From Thelonectria olida (taxonomy: Eukaryota > Ascomycota > Sordariomycetes > Hypocreales > Nectriaceae): DNA of 64,000 nt. The notes below the pieces were generated by a model. That model saw only the letters and a program-made list of their open reading frames with translations, was not told where the DNA came from and searched no databases. A program made the translations under genes and the position numbers. Of this stretch, positions 32,777 to 44,791 are shown in pieces. Location of the stretch: NCBI GenBank assembly GCA_020736575.1, contig JAGPYM010000008.1:868001-932000 (forward strand), given 5' to 3'. How positions within the stretch are numbered: the first letter of the stretch is position 1; the number at the start of each line of letters is the position of its first letter.

Positions 32777-35700
32777 GGCTATGTGCGATGGCTATGCGGG
32801 GAGGAGGCAGACTGATGTACGAGGTAGACTTCCAGAGGGTGGATGGAAGGGGGCCCGAAGGTCAAGGACGCGGGACGGGAGCTTTCAGCAGCGGGGTGTG
32901 GGGGGAAAGGAAGGGAGGCTTCCGGTTGTAGCACCCTTACACCAGGCGAACGGGACTTGTGCGAGGGAACGAGACAAGAGGAGGGAGCTTTGGGGTCTGG
33001 GCCAGTTGAAAGAAGCAGAAAAACATGGGTTTGTCTAGGGAGTGTGCTTCAACAAATGGAAGCGTCCCATGTCATATGCACAAGCACAACGACAGGTGGT
33101 GGTAACAAGTATCAACCTTTAGCTGTCATGGAAGCTGCCCCTCATATGCACGGGGCGTGCATTGGCTGAGAAGGCAGACTTAGATTTTAATGGACCTGGA
33201 ATGCATGGAGGATGTGGCAGACGGGAGGCTACCAGGGCTGAGACATAACGAGGCCTCTAGTTACCCTTGGCCAGCACCTTAATAACCGCATAAGCCGCCA
33301 GATAACCGCGGAATGGTGAGAGCCTCGTTCAAGTTGAGGAGGGGCAATGACGGTGGCTGTACAAAGTTATCGATACCCACCTGTGCGTGTAAGTGGAAGT
33401 GGGCTGATGGGACCTGCCACATTTGCTTCGATGGGTTCCATTGGGCAGGCTCCATGGGCGAAGTATTGATCTCTGGAGGGTCCCGTCCCTGACGAACCGC
33501 CAAAGTACTGGTACATTCGTCCAAGGCCATGGAAGTTTGCACATCGCCATGGCTGGTACTAAGAGGTGGGTGCAGGCAGAGAGATGCCTCTGGTTCTTTA
33601 TCATGATCCAATTGAATGCTGGAGATCGCGATACAGGCTGGAACTGAAACAAAGGCAAAATTCTAAAATTATCCCATCCATCATCTGCCGGTGGATTGAG
33701 TTGCGCCAAGCGCTTCGCGGAGGTGTCCATTCTTGACCATGATCTCAGGCAGCCCAGATATCTCAGGTGGCCCATAAAGCGGTCGCCCGGCTGGCGAGGT
33801 GTGGATGCACAATTATGGGAGTGGACTCCAGCTATGTCTGCCCGTGTTTGTGAGAGGAAACTTCCGTCTCCCGTCTCCTGTTTTCCAGCTATCAGACGTC
33901 AAGCAATGAAGAAAGCAATCCCTGGTTGCCAAAATAGAATATCATACTGAAATAAACCCTCCTTCAAACCGGTCAATCCAACGTTCATTTGACTCCGGTC
34001 TAATCTGTAATACGGCAAGTGTTGTTGATGTGCGGCAACCCCTCGTCAGGACGGCACAAGGATACGAGGTTGGGGCCAGTTCAATCAAGCCCGTTTCACC
34101 AGACGAGACAGCATGTCCGTCTGTGAGATGTGTCGGGGCGGGTTAAACGGCATTAGCCTCTGACCATCCAGTCGGGGGCAAGGGAGTCACACCAAGCAGT
34201 CTTACGAATATGTCTTCTCTCTGCCTCTGCTGTGGTTGCCTGCCTGCATGGTCTCATCATGTGCGCTGCAGGCAGCCACAACTTGGCGAAACGCTCCAAC
34301 TGCACCCCTCATCACCAACCCCAGTTATCTCGCGTGTTGAGACTCCTTTTCTGTTTGCCTTCGTTTTTGGTGGCCAAATTTTGTCTTGTCACTGATAACT
34401 ATCTACCTAGCGGTTGTATGCCGCATGCGTCGGCGTTGTCTCGAACCCGATCGAGGTGACACCAGCGAACATGTATGTACAAGATGTGTCTCTCTTTGTG
34501 CCAGTGACGACATTGTTGAGCTCTTGCGTTTCCGCAGCTTTCCGCTTCCCTTGGGGTCCGGTCCAATTCATCCACAATCCCTTGCCTGGGCTGACGCCCC
34601 CCAAAGTCTCCCACACTCTTCAACCCTCTTGAAGCTCAAGCTCAAGCAGACATGGGGTTGATGGGGGGGGTCGAGTGGGCCGTGCTCAGCCGCAGCCGCA
34701 AACCCCAGGCCTCGGTGCGTCTCCCTGATGCGCCTCCTCTGTCCTCCAACGAGCCGGTCCTTCCTCGAGCGAATCGAGCGTCCAATTTCTTTCCTAAGGC
34801 AGTTTCTAAAGTCAGCGTAATGGAAGAGTCCTACTCGGAATAAAAGACTTTCTTTTCTGTCCTACGTCGAAGGGCGAGAGAGAGACAAACCATGTCATGT
34901 CACGTATGAGGGCCGCTTACCAGCTTCGGTAAGGACTGATTCGCTAGCTCGGTAAGGCAGAGAGAGCTGAGGGGCAGCCGATTCGCGATCCTACTACGTA
35001 GTCGTGGGTTAGTGGCTGCGTCGTTGTTAGTGGGCACTGGGCTGTGGTTGCCTTGTTTGGCTTGCTTGCTTCTGATTGTTCCACCGAGGGGCGGGCAGGC
35101 ACGCTCCGCCCCTGCCGGCCTTGGAAGTTACGCCCTGGAACTGTGCTGGAAGGAGCTAACTTACTTACACGCCATCTATGGTCTTGAACATGAGGGAAGT
35201 GCGCCTGGATTAGTACCTAGGTACGAATAGTGCCTCTACATACGAAGAACTCAAGGCTCGCCAGCAACCAAACTGGAGGTGCAAGCCCCCGCGTTTGCGC
35301 CCTCGCAGTGGAGGCCGTCGGTGTTGGTTCGCAGGCAATGGCATATTCCAAGATTTGACGGGCTCTCACTGAAGTGGACGAGTGAGCATAGAGGGGGTTG
35401 GCCTAGGGCTGCCTTGCAGTGCCTCAGTGCCTCCCTCTCCCTCTCCCTCTCCCTCACATCCATTGGAGCTTTTTACTTAAGCACCAGGGGTACCTGCCAC
35501 AATCTGCATCTTTCTCTTCCATCTGTGTTTCTCCTGCCATCCTTCCTTCCATCTAAAGCCAACCTCATCCCTCCTTCTTCAGCTTCTCCATCACCGTCGA
35601 CTCCCACATTCCCTTTTGCCTCTGGCGATTGCTAATCCACCTATTGATTGCTATCTGCCTGCTCAGGGAAAACCGGGACTGAGCTGTCCATTCTTGGGCC

Positions 35701-35816
35701 ATCACAGTAGAAGGAGCTGAGGAGCTTTGAGGCTGCCTAGGTTGATTTCCCCACCTCCCGTCTCGCATCACTCTCACGCCTGTTATACTTGACTTGCCTT
35801 GGATAGCGACATCAAG
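32777..35816. other. Intergenic of about 3 kb between divergent genes
   Basis: Divergent spacing between the coiled-coil gene and the Hsp70-like gene. Open frames (for example 33775-33329 on minus) have no coding character I trust. It contains a perfect palindrome GTACCTAGGTAC (35213-35224) and a CTCCCT repeat (35431-35454) in the likely leader of the Hsp70-like gene. Confidence 0.45.
35431..35454. repeat. CTCCCT/CCCTCT pyrimidine repeat
   Basis: About four 6-base pyrimidine units, roughly 360 bases upstream of the Hsp70-like start codon. Pyrimidine tracts are common near fungal transcription starts. Confidence 0.7.
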
Positions 35817-37707
35817 ATGGATTTTGAGAAGCTCAACATCACCGATCGCAAGATCATCGTCGGTATTGACTTTGGTACCACCTATTCGGGTGTTGCCTGG
35901 GCCGAGACTCAGCGTCCCGACCGTCGAACCGCCATCACCACTTGGCCCGTTAGCAAGACGATTCGCGAAGGTGAATCTTCGGACAAGGTCCCAACCAAGC
36001 TCCGATACAATGGAAACGAGGTTGAATGGGGTTTCTCTATCCCCATCACCGCCCCTCAGGATGAGGTCATTGAGTGGTTCAAGCTGTACGTTCCCATCCA
36101 TGTGTCACCTATCAACTTTAGCTGTATTAACTCCTTTGTAGTGATCTCGATCCTTCTCTAAAGGCCATGGGTCAAGCCGTTGGTGCTGAAGGTGCTCGCG
36201 GTGGCCGAACCGTCGACAAGCTCGTAACCGACTACATCTCGGCCCTTGGTGATCATCTCACATACACTCTGCGGGAGAAGCTCGGCGAGAGCATCGCCAA
36301 GAGCACTCCTCTTGAATTTGTCGTCACCGTCCCGGCCATCTGGAGCGATTTTGCCAAAGACAAGACTAAGAAGGCCTGCCAGGCAGCTTCCGGTCTCTCC
36401 GCTTCCAAACAGCCCGTTCATTTGGTATCAGAGCCCGAGGCCGCCGCTATCTACGCCCTGCATGGCCTTGATCCCCACGGCCTTCAGATCGGCGAGACGG
36501 TCGTTGTCGTCGATGCCGGTGGTGGTACCGTCGATCTCATCTCCTACACCATCACCGGCCTCAAGCCCATTCTCGAGGTTGAGGAAGCTGCCCCCGGTTC
36601 CGGCGCCCTTTGCGGCTCAACCTTCTTGAACATGCGTTTTGCCAAGTACCTTAAGGCGAAGCTCGGAAAGGAGGACGGCTTTGATGAGGAGGTTCTCGCC
36701 GAGGCCATGGAGGTGTTTGAGAAGAAGGTCAAACGCCAGTTTGCTTTGAATGTCCCACCCGACGAGACCTACACGATTCCTGTTCCTGGCCTCGCCAACA
36801 ACAAGGCCCTTGGCATCACCCGTGGTCGCTTTGCCCTTAAGGCCTCCGACCTGCAGACCATCTTCGAGCCAGTAGTACTCGAAGTCATTCGACTAGTCAA
36901 GGAACAGATCACATCTAGTAATGTGGCGATCCGAGCCGTTCTCTTGGTCGGTGGTTTCGGTGCCTCCAACTACCTCAAGGAACGTCTCCGCAATGCCGTC
37001 GACAAGAAGATTCAGATCATGCAGCCCCCCAATGCCTGGCAGGCCGTGGTCCAGGGCGCAGTCATGAAGGGCTTGGCAAACAGCGCGCCAGACGACCTTA
37101 CCATGGTGAAGATCAAGAACCGCAAGGCTCGAAAGCACTATGGTACCGAGTGGCGAACCCGGTTCGACGAAAAGCTGCACGCGCACCTCAAGTCCAAGCG
37201 ACAGTGGTGCGGTCTTGATGGGTGCTACAAGATCCACGCCATGGAATGGTTCATCCAGAGGGTAAGTGTAGAGGCCCCAGTCTAGTCAATGTTTTGCTAA
37301 CATCAATCACAGAGCGATCAAGTTTCGGAGAACGAGCCATTCTACACTTCGTTTGTGTGGACTGGTCTCGTCAGCCAAGGTCGTATTCGCAAGATTAAGA
37401 TGACCATCTACAGCGATCAGACACAGCGTGATGCTCCCATCACTCGCGACGACAACGTCAAGGTGCTGTCCCATGTTGAAGCCGACGTCAGCCACATCCC
37501 CGAGAACTTGCTTGCACGACGACAGGGCTCCGATGGTCAGTGGTACTACGAGCTGAGCTGCAAGATTGAGGCAGTGTACCTCTCTGCGTCAACAACGTAC
37601 ACCCTGCTGTACAACAGTATGTTCCCTTCACGTCGTGTTGAGATGAGACGACGCTAACATGTACTACAGACCAACGATACAACACAGTGACTTGCGAGTA
37701 TGTCTGA
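35817..37707 (+). CDS. Hsp70-like ATPase without a typical substrate-binding domain
   Basis: Actin/Hsp70-fold protein of the divergent HSPA12-like group common in fungi. Exons 35817-36085, 36142-37261, 37313-37616 and 37670-37707; 576 residues. Phosphate-1 motif GIDFGTTYSGVAW at about 16-28, phosphate-2 VVDAGGGTVDLISY around 212-225, adenosine motif LLVGGFGASNYLKERL around 360, and VVTVPAIWSDFAK and SEPEAAAIYAL between. After the ATPase fold comes a short region with KSKRQWCGLDGC and KIEAVYLSAS, not the beta-sandwich plus lid of classical Hsp70, and no EEVD end. The ATG at 35817 is preferred because the upstream in-frame codons start at TTG. In such proteins chaperone function is unproven. 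Confidence 0.9.
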
Positions 37708-38639
37708 ATAGTCATGACATCTAAGAGGCAGTCCGTCGTTGATTTATTGGAGTTTGCGGGTTCTTGTTACATAAATTGACAGCTAAACGGGAGCTTTTAC
37801 GTGTGGTTTTAATGAATGTATTTACGAGCTAAATGATACCAATTCTACCTCAACCTGGTCACTGATGGGAAAGGCGATAAGGGTAACTGGCCCCGCGGTC
37901 AAGACCAACCAGCATGGGCGACCTTTTCTACAGCGTGGGAGGCAGTGCGTAGTAGGTCAGCGTCACGGGCAATGGGGCCACGGGAGAAGACATATAAAAG
38001 AAGGCACACGAACATACGCAAACAGTCCAATTCACTCACGAGTTGATGGTGCAGAGCAGCCTACGGCACACAATAGTCCAAGTTCAAATGTGATCTTTTA
38101 AAGAGAATAAACCCCCTCCAAAGCTACCTAGGTATGGTAGGTATGTATACACAATATCGCAGGTATCCAGAACACCAAGCTACAGGAAGAAGACAGCACG
38201 CATAAAATAAAAGGGGGGTAGAAGAGAAGCAAGAAGCAAAATGAAGGTAGAAAAGCCAACCCCATGTCCCATCGTGCCGGGGCCGGCGAGGTATCAACAC
38301 GTGCCGAAAAAAAAGACAACCTTTCTTCCCTTGTCTCTGAAGGGCAAAAGGGGACAATAAAAGACCAAATTTTCTTGTCAAGTGACGCATCCCACGCTCG
38401 CTCGGTATTGGCCCTCTCTATGGCGCGCTTCGTGCGCAGCAGTACTCAAAGGGTGTGCTTGTCACTTTTGACAATTGGTGATTAGAAAACAAGAAGGAAT
38501 TGAAGAGAGAGTAAGATGGATACTCGGACCCAAGGTAGAAGAAGCGGCAAGTGACCGTCCGTCACTCACTGCCAGAAGCCTTACTGGAATTGGCTTCGAA
38601 GCGAACGTTGTATCGACCAAAGTAAGCCCGGAAGTAGTC
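37708..38639. other. Intergenic between convergent Hsp70-like and DOCK genes
   Basis: The 3' flanks. It contains TACCTAGGTA at 38125-38134, next to further TAGGTA units. No gene is supported. Confidence 0.5.
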
Positions 38640-41600
38640 CTACTCCTCGTCTAGGCTCCCCATCATGGTGTTCTTGCTGGTCTTCCTGCCCAGCTTCAGC
38701 ATGCTGAAGCGCTTGCGCACGCTATTCTTCTTAGTGAGGCCGCCGCCGCCACCGCCAATGTTCTCTTTGCCCGTGGGCTTTTCGTCTACAGGGGAGACAA
38801 CTTCGAGGCTCCGCTTACTTGAGAAGCCGCCGTTGTTCTTGTCTTCTCCGGACTGGGTGCGGAAGAAGCTGTGGCGGTGGTTGTCTCTGCTTTGCGAGTG
38901 ACTCAGAGACCGGCTGTGGTTGCTCGCCGTCTCGGCGTCGCCGGTGATCTCCTCAACCTCAGGGGGCAGATCGAGCTCCTTCTTCTTTCCGCCTAAGAAG
39001 CTGAGTCGAGCACCTCGGTGGCGCACCGACACTGGTCTGATGACGGAAGCCTCCTCGGTGGTGACGCCGGTTATGGGTGACCCCATCTTAGGGCTCTGGT
39101 CGGAATCCCGCGACGAGCGTCTCCAAGTAGGTGACGGGGTAGTCGTTTCGCTTATTGGCTGTGGAGGGGCAAAGTGCGCAATCTCGAGTGCAAAGGTGCT
39201 CTCGAAGTCTGTTCGGTTGATTAGCAAGATGAAAGAGACAGGCGATGAAACATTTCAGACTTACATCTCTGTAGCTCCTCGTGCCGTAGGTTGAGGAGAT
39301 CCATTGGGCTTCGAGAAAAGGTCCCCAGGCACCTCTTGATCATGATAGCATGGTCGACAAGGGCCATCCTGATTGCGCTATCCTGCGGACTCAGCTTGGC
39401 TTCTTCTTCATCGTCTTCGTCTTCATCGTCGTCATCATCAGTGTCTTCTTCCTCATCCTTGGGCTCCGGGAGCAGCTGACGATAGCATGCGACGCTGTTC
39501 TCCGAGGCAGGATTGACCGAGACGGCCACGGCGTCAAGCAGCAGCTGAGCATTCTCATAGTCCCCATCTGCTATCCTACGGTCTAGGGCCGCCATCTCTT
39601 GCGTCTTGCGCACAATTCGCTCCAAGGCCGTCTCGTGAGCAGTGAGTCTGACCTCATGCACGTCCACGATTTCGCTTCGCCGAAGAATCGTGGGGAAGGG
39701 GTCGGCAGTAGTGAAGATGAGCTTCTCGGCGTAGTGTTCCTTCACAGGTCCTGTCGTGCTGCGCCTCGTGGAAACGGAAAAGGTCTGAGGGTGTGACGAC
39801 AGGAGGAAATCGCGGATCACCTGGGGAACCCGTGCTCGCTGGAATACGTGGTGGCTGGGGTCACGATGAGGTGTGATGACTGAGATGACCAAGAACTGGC
39901 CCTCGACATCTTCCACATCGCCGCCAGTGACAATCTGGGCCGCCGGGTATTGCTCTTGCATACGATCGGTGAATGCAGACGCCCTCTCGGTGGGGGATCC
40001 CTCGTAGACGTATTCTTTGTCTCGAACACTAGCGGGGAAGCCCAAGCCCTTGTAGGCAACCTTGAAGTACTTGGGGATAAGCTTGTCGCTCTTTGAGATG
40101 GTCTCGTAGATTGTCGCGATCGCCCGCTCGGTTCTAGCCAACTTCGCAAAATCATAAATGTTGTCCTGGTATTGTGTTTTCAATTCCTTGTAGGCGCCCA
40201 GAGCATTACTCCAAGACTCTCCTTCCTCGAAATGCTTGATCATGTCAAAGTAAATCCTTTCCTTGCGCTCGAACTGGGTTTGCGCAGGGAACTTGGGGTC
40301 GGGAAGAGCTGGAGTCTGGCTCACAGGATCCCACTCGTATAAATCAGCATGAAGACGCAGGGCCAAGCCAGCTTCAGCATGGTTCCTAGACTCTGCTTGC
40401 AGGTCTGCCAGCTGGTGAACGTATCGAACAAAGATCTCTTCCTTTTGCATATCGCGGAGGAACTCCATGAGGCGTAGACGGTTGATGAGATGTGTTGCCT
40501 CGCCGATTCCATCACTGCTATGCACAGCAACCAAAAGATCGAGGAACTCGTCAATAGTACCGATGAGTTGACGCGCTGCAGAAAACAGAGGCTCGCCGGG
40601 AATGTCTGCCAGGGGCTCGAAGCGTTCGAGGAGTTCCCCAATGAAGAGTTTCTGAAGAATGCTCTCTGTCAACGGCTTTTCCTTGAAGAACAGATCCAAG
40701 CAATCTATGGTCTCGGTCTGAATCACGGTCAAGTCTTGACTCAACGTCCACTCGCTGACGATCATTGTCTGGAGAACCTCAACAGCCATCCTGCGGAGGC
40801 CTTCGTGAACGCTCAAACAGAGCTCAACAATTGGGCCAACGAGGGTCGGGACATATTGAACTTGGTAGCCTCCCATCTTGGCGAGGGTGTATCGATTCCG
40901 CTCATCGGCGGTGGTCTCCCAACCGATGGCCTCCCAAGTCCTACGTAGGAGTTCTGCACCGTGTTCTCGGACGTCGCCTGCAATCTTCCACACAGCCCTT
41001 CGCTTCTGCTCTGGGAACGTCTCCAAAGCTAGTGAAGTACTCGCCACAAGCTTGAGAAGTGTTGTGAAGAACAGTTTCCACAGCTCCGTATTAAAGCTTT
41101 CAGCGTCGTCGGGGTCGGGGAGGAACGAATCCAGCATTATGCTGGCGAGGTATTGGAGAGTGCGCATGATAGACTTGTGGTGATGGATGTGCACGCTGAG
41201 CCATTCTGTGGGATACGCCTCTCCTTTCAGAATACTCATTTGCACCCGAAGGAGATTCTCCAACACAGCGGCGAGGTCATCGTCAGCCAATTCAATCTGC
41301 ATTCCCGCAGGTGCGTTGGATATGGCCGACAACACTGCTGACAGTTCCACCAAGGCTTCGTCGGATTCCAGGTCATTGGCAAGCGTTTTGGTGGGGAACG
41401 GATAAGTAGATGGGAAGAGGAGGGATAGGGTATTCCTGCGGCTGGGAGGAACGGCGAGGAGCGCAAGATAGGAGTCGATAATGTTGGGAATGTGGTCGGG
41501 AATATTAGAGCCTAGGTAGTCGATCTGACTTGCTAACACAGAGCAACATAGACGGATCTGGTCTCTCCACTGGTCGGTCATCAAATCAGTGTGGCCCCAG

Positions 41601-44600
41601 TGAGGCGTGATCCATCGGACCGTGTTCGTGCTGAGAGCGGCCTTTTGGTCGGGATGGGCAAACAGGTCCAGTTTGCCGTAGTTGATGATCAAGACCAGTT
41701 TATATAGGATAAGCTTGCCCTTGACTTCAGTACAAGAGTCCATGAAGTCGATGGCGATATGGAGAATCTCTTCGGTTGTCAAGAGGCCTGAAAGTTCCGG
41801 TAGCCATTGGTGGAAGTGTTGCACAGCCAAGGTCTGGCTGCCAACGAGGGCAGGGGCTGGGTTACGCATCATGGCATCAAGAGCCTTAAAAATTGCGCGC
41901 AGGTCACGCGTAAACCCAGTGGTGCTAGAGGTGATTCCAATGCCGGCCTCCTTTGCCTTTTGTTGGCCTCGGGCATGCGTGATGAATTTGAGAATATGCT
42001 TGACGACCTTGAAGGTGGCTCGCAACTTGCGGGCCGTCTCGGAGTGGGTGGGATTCTGGAGCAGCCGAGTGAATGATCGGACCAAGCATGGAGTAGCGAA
42101 GGGGTAGTTGAACTGGGTCTCGGCGTACTGGTCGACCAGGGGCCCAAGGTTGAACCTTCGGTCGTGGACAATGCTCAAGACCCTGACCAGAGCCGTGAAT
42201 ACCAAGTCTTCGTATTCGTCGTTGCCACTAAACTCGACAAGAATGCCAAAGAGGCTGTCGAGCACGTCGCTGAGGAGCTTGACAGCCTCGATCTCGGGAA
42301 CAAAGATTAATTGTCGTAGCAATGCCGGCACATCTTCTCGTGGCGCATCCTTCCACTTCAATAGTCCCAAAATCACCCTGTCCTGAGAGAACCTCGTGCT
42401 GCATAGATATGTTTCCACGCGGAGGATAGCAAGGGGGCCTGTGACCTCGGCCGAATGCTCATCCTTGCCTCGAGGACTCCATTGGAGAGACAGGTAGCCT
42501 CCTTTGCCGGAAGGGCCGGGTAGTGTGGTCGATGTGTTCTCGTCTACCTTATAGAGCAAGAGCCCATGGAGCCCATCGCGTATGAAAGCCTGGTGGTCCC
42601 AAAGTGGGATGTGAGCCACGGCAAAGGGGGGATTCGGCATGTCGGAAAGGAACATGACAACATGACAATTGGGGACATCTGTCGGTGACAAGGATAGCCG
42701 CAGTGTCTGCTCCCAGTTTCCGCCTCTGTCTGTCGCTACCGACTTGAAAGTGGTCAATGCCTCGGTGTTGGACGACGCATGGATGCACTTCTCGATTCGT
42801 TCTCCAGAATCTTTCCTGACCTCCAAAGAAATCTGTAGGTTTCCTCCAAAGAGACTAGAAGGCATTGATGTCGCGCTTCCGCCGTATCGGGATAGTAGGT
42901 TCTGCTTGGCTAGGACTGCATCGTTTAAGGTGAGATATATGTCCGAACGGGGTTTCGTGGGTGCGCCAGAGAACCCCATCTTGTGTGTCTTGGAGATGCC
43001 AGAGAGCAGAGTGGGCGTCGCTTTGATCAAGGCATCCGCGTCACCATGGTTGAATCCTCTCAGCTGAACCTGCAGTCGCTCACCTCTTTGCGACTTCTCG
43101 TAATGTCCTGTGGGACTGCGCAGCAGTTCCTTGACCAAGGGCTCCCAATCGTCGTCTGTATCCCTGTCACGAGCAATACGTGAAGACTCTGACCAGACAT
43201 TCACCACATGTTCAACCTCTTCCTGGTGTTTCATGATCGAGTTGAGTCTCAAGACACCCACTCCAACAGTTCGCTGCGCCGCTTGTGCCGTCTCTGGTGG
43301 GCTACCATTTCGCGAGCCCCCGGTGCTTGGAGGCAACTGTCCATCTCGGCTTTCCCTGTCGTTTGTCGCTGGTCGCTCGTCACCCTCTGATACTGAATCC
43401 ATTCGTGTGATTCCTGGGGAGCCTCTTGAGAAACCAGATCTTGAGCTCTTCCCACCCCACATTAAGCTTCTTCTAGAAGACTTCATGCCGCCAGCAGAAG
43501 ATGTTGGTTTCATGGGCGTACCGGAGAAGGCGCTCGCTGGGGCAGTCCCTGATCGAGATGGGGGTTTGACTGCTATAATGGGTTGAGAGGCCACGACTTT
43601 GATGACCAAATAGAGCTCAGATTCGGCAGCCGGAATATCGCCAACATCCTGTGAGGACAGGTCGGTGAAAAGCATCTTGCTCTGAACGTCATTGGTCAAG
43701 TTTCCAATGGAGCCACCAGGAGGAATCACAATGGTAAAGGATTCTGAGAGCGTAAAGGGCTTGTCATGCTGAGGTTTGCTGACAAGGTAGGCGACCAAGG
43801 TGGTTTCCTCTCCAGAAACTCCTGCAAATCCTTTGACATCCACCAACAAGTGGTGCAGAGCCGTCAGCTCAACCGGTGCTTGGGGAGGTTCGTCCAATAG
43901 GCTCATGACGGATTGCAGCTTGGTAACATTGACGACACAGTCGTCAGCTGTGAGAATTCGACCACGAGCTTCGGGATCTCGCACTATCACCTCGCCTCCG
44001 CAGAGCTTGTTCACTCTGACCAAATCCCAGACGGTCTGCTCTCGCAATCGGTCGTATTCCGCGGCTGTAAGAACATTGTACAGGAATTGTTGGCGGTGGA
44101 GGTTGAGGCGGTTGATGATTTGCGAAATATCGTCTAACCGCGAATATTGTCGAGAGAGCAGGAGCTGGTGTAAATTGGTTGAGTGCCATTCTCGAAGACA
44201 TGATGCGATTTCGTCGACTAGGGGTTCTGATACGGAAGTTGGCGTCTCATCTCCAATCTTTAACATGGGCACGGGCGCGGCAGGCCGTGGCGCATCGGGG
44301 TCTCTCTTGATAGGAATAGACAGGTTTCCTAGGGTTCCGTTTGGAAGCTCCCTGAAGGGTGTCCTGCCTTTGCTTGAGCCTGTTGATCTGTCTCCGTCCT
44401 TGTTCTTCTTGCGGGTCGAGTCGCCAGTAACACCGCTCTTGGCAGAGTCACTCGCGGGACGAACGTCTCCGTTGGATGTGGTGGCACCGTCACTCGCGTC
44501 GTCGTCATCACCGTTCTCAGACTCTCCTAGCATCTCGCGGACTTCGACACAGCTTCTGGGGAAAATGCCACTAAAAACGCGAGCTTCGAGAGTTTGGCCC

Positions 44601-44791
44601 TTGACGGAGGTGAGGCCGGCGAGCAAGCTGGGAGGGGCTACGAGATAGCCACGCAACCAGTTGCCGTCTGGCGTCTCCTCGATGATATAGAGCTCATCGC
44701 CAATCTCGAGCGGGAGGTCGGCCGGACTCGAAGCTGGGAAAGGGAAGGTCGCAACGGCGAAGGCGATGCGGGGGAGAGGCTGCCAGGGCAT
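38640..44791 (-). CDS. DCK1: DOCK-family guanine nucleotide exchange factor
   Basis: Dedicator-of-cytokinesis homologue; in fungi these act with an ELMO-like partner on Rac/Rho-type GTPases in polarity, wall integrity and mitophagy. Exons 44791-39265 and 39208-38640; 2031 residues. The N-terminal SH3 domain (about residues 8-75) has EIGDELYIIEETPDGNWLRGY. A DHR1/C2 region is seen at SDIYLTLNDAVL and QTLRLSLSPTDVPNCHVVMF. A long helical repeat region leads to the catalytic DHR2 part with WSNALGAYKELKTQYQD, IPKYFKVAYKGLGFP, YEGSP and KLIFTTADPFP. An unbroken Asp/Glu tract (EDTDDDDDEDEDDEEE) lies near residue 1780 within or next to DHR2. The last 190 residues are a basic Ser-rich tail ending SLDEE. 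The only intron is 56 bases, close to the 3' end. Confidence 0.93.

Noticed and set aside
33329..33775. 148-codon minus ORF between the coiled-coil and Hsp70-like genes
   Set aside because: ATG-started but with no coding-like pattern, and open frames of this length are common by chance here.
43800..44648. 282-codon plus-strand ORF
   Set aside because: Antisense shadow of the DOCK gene.
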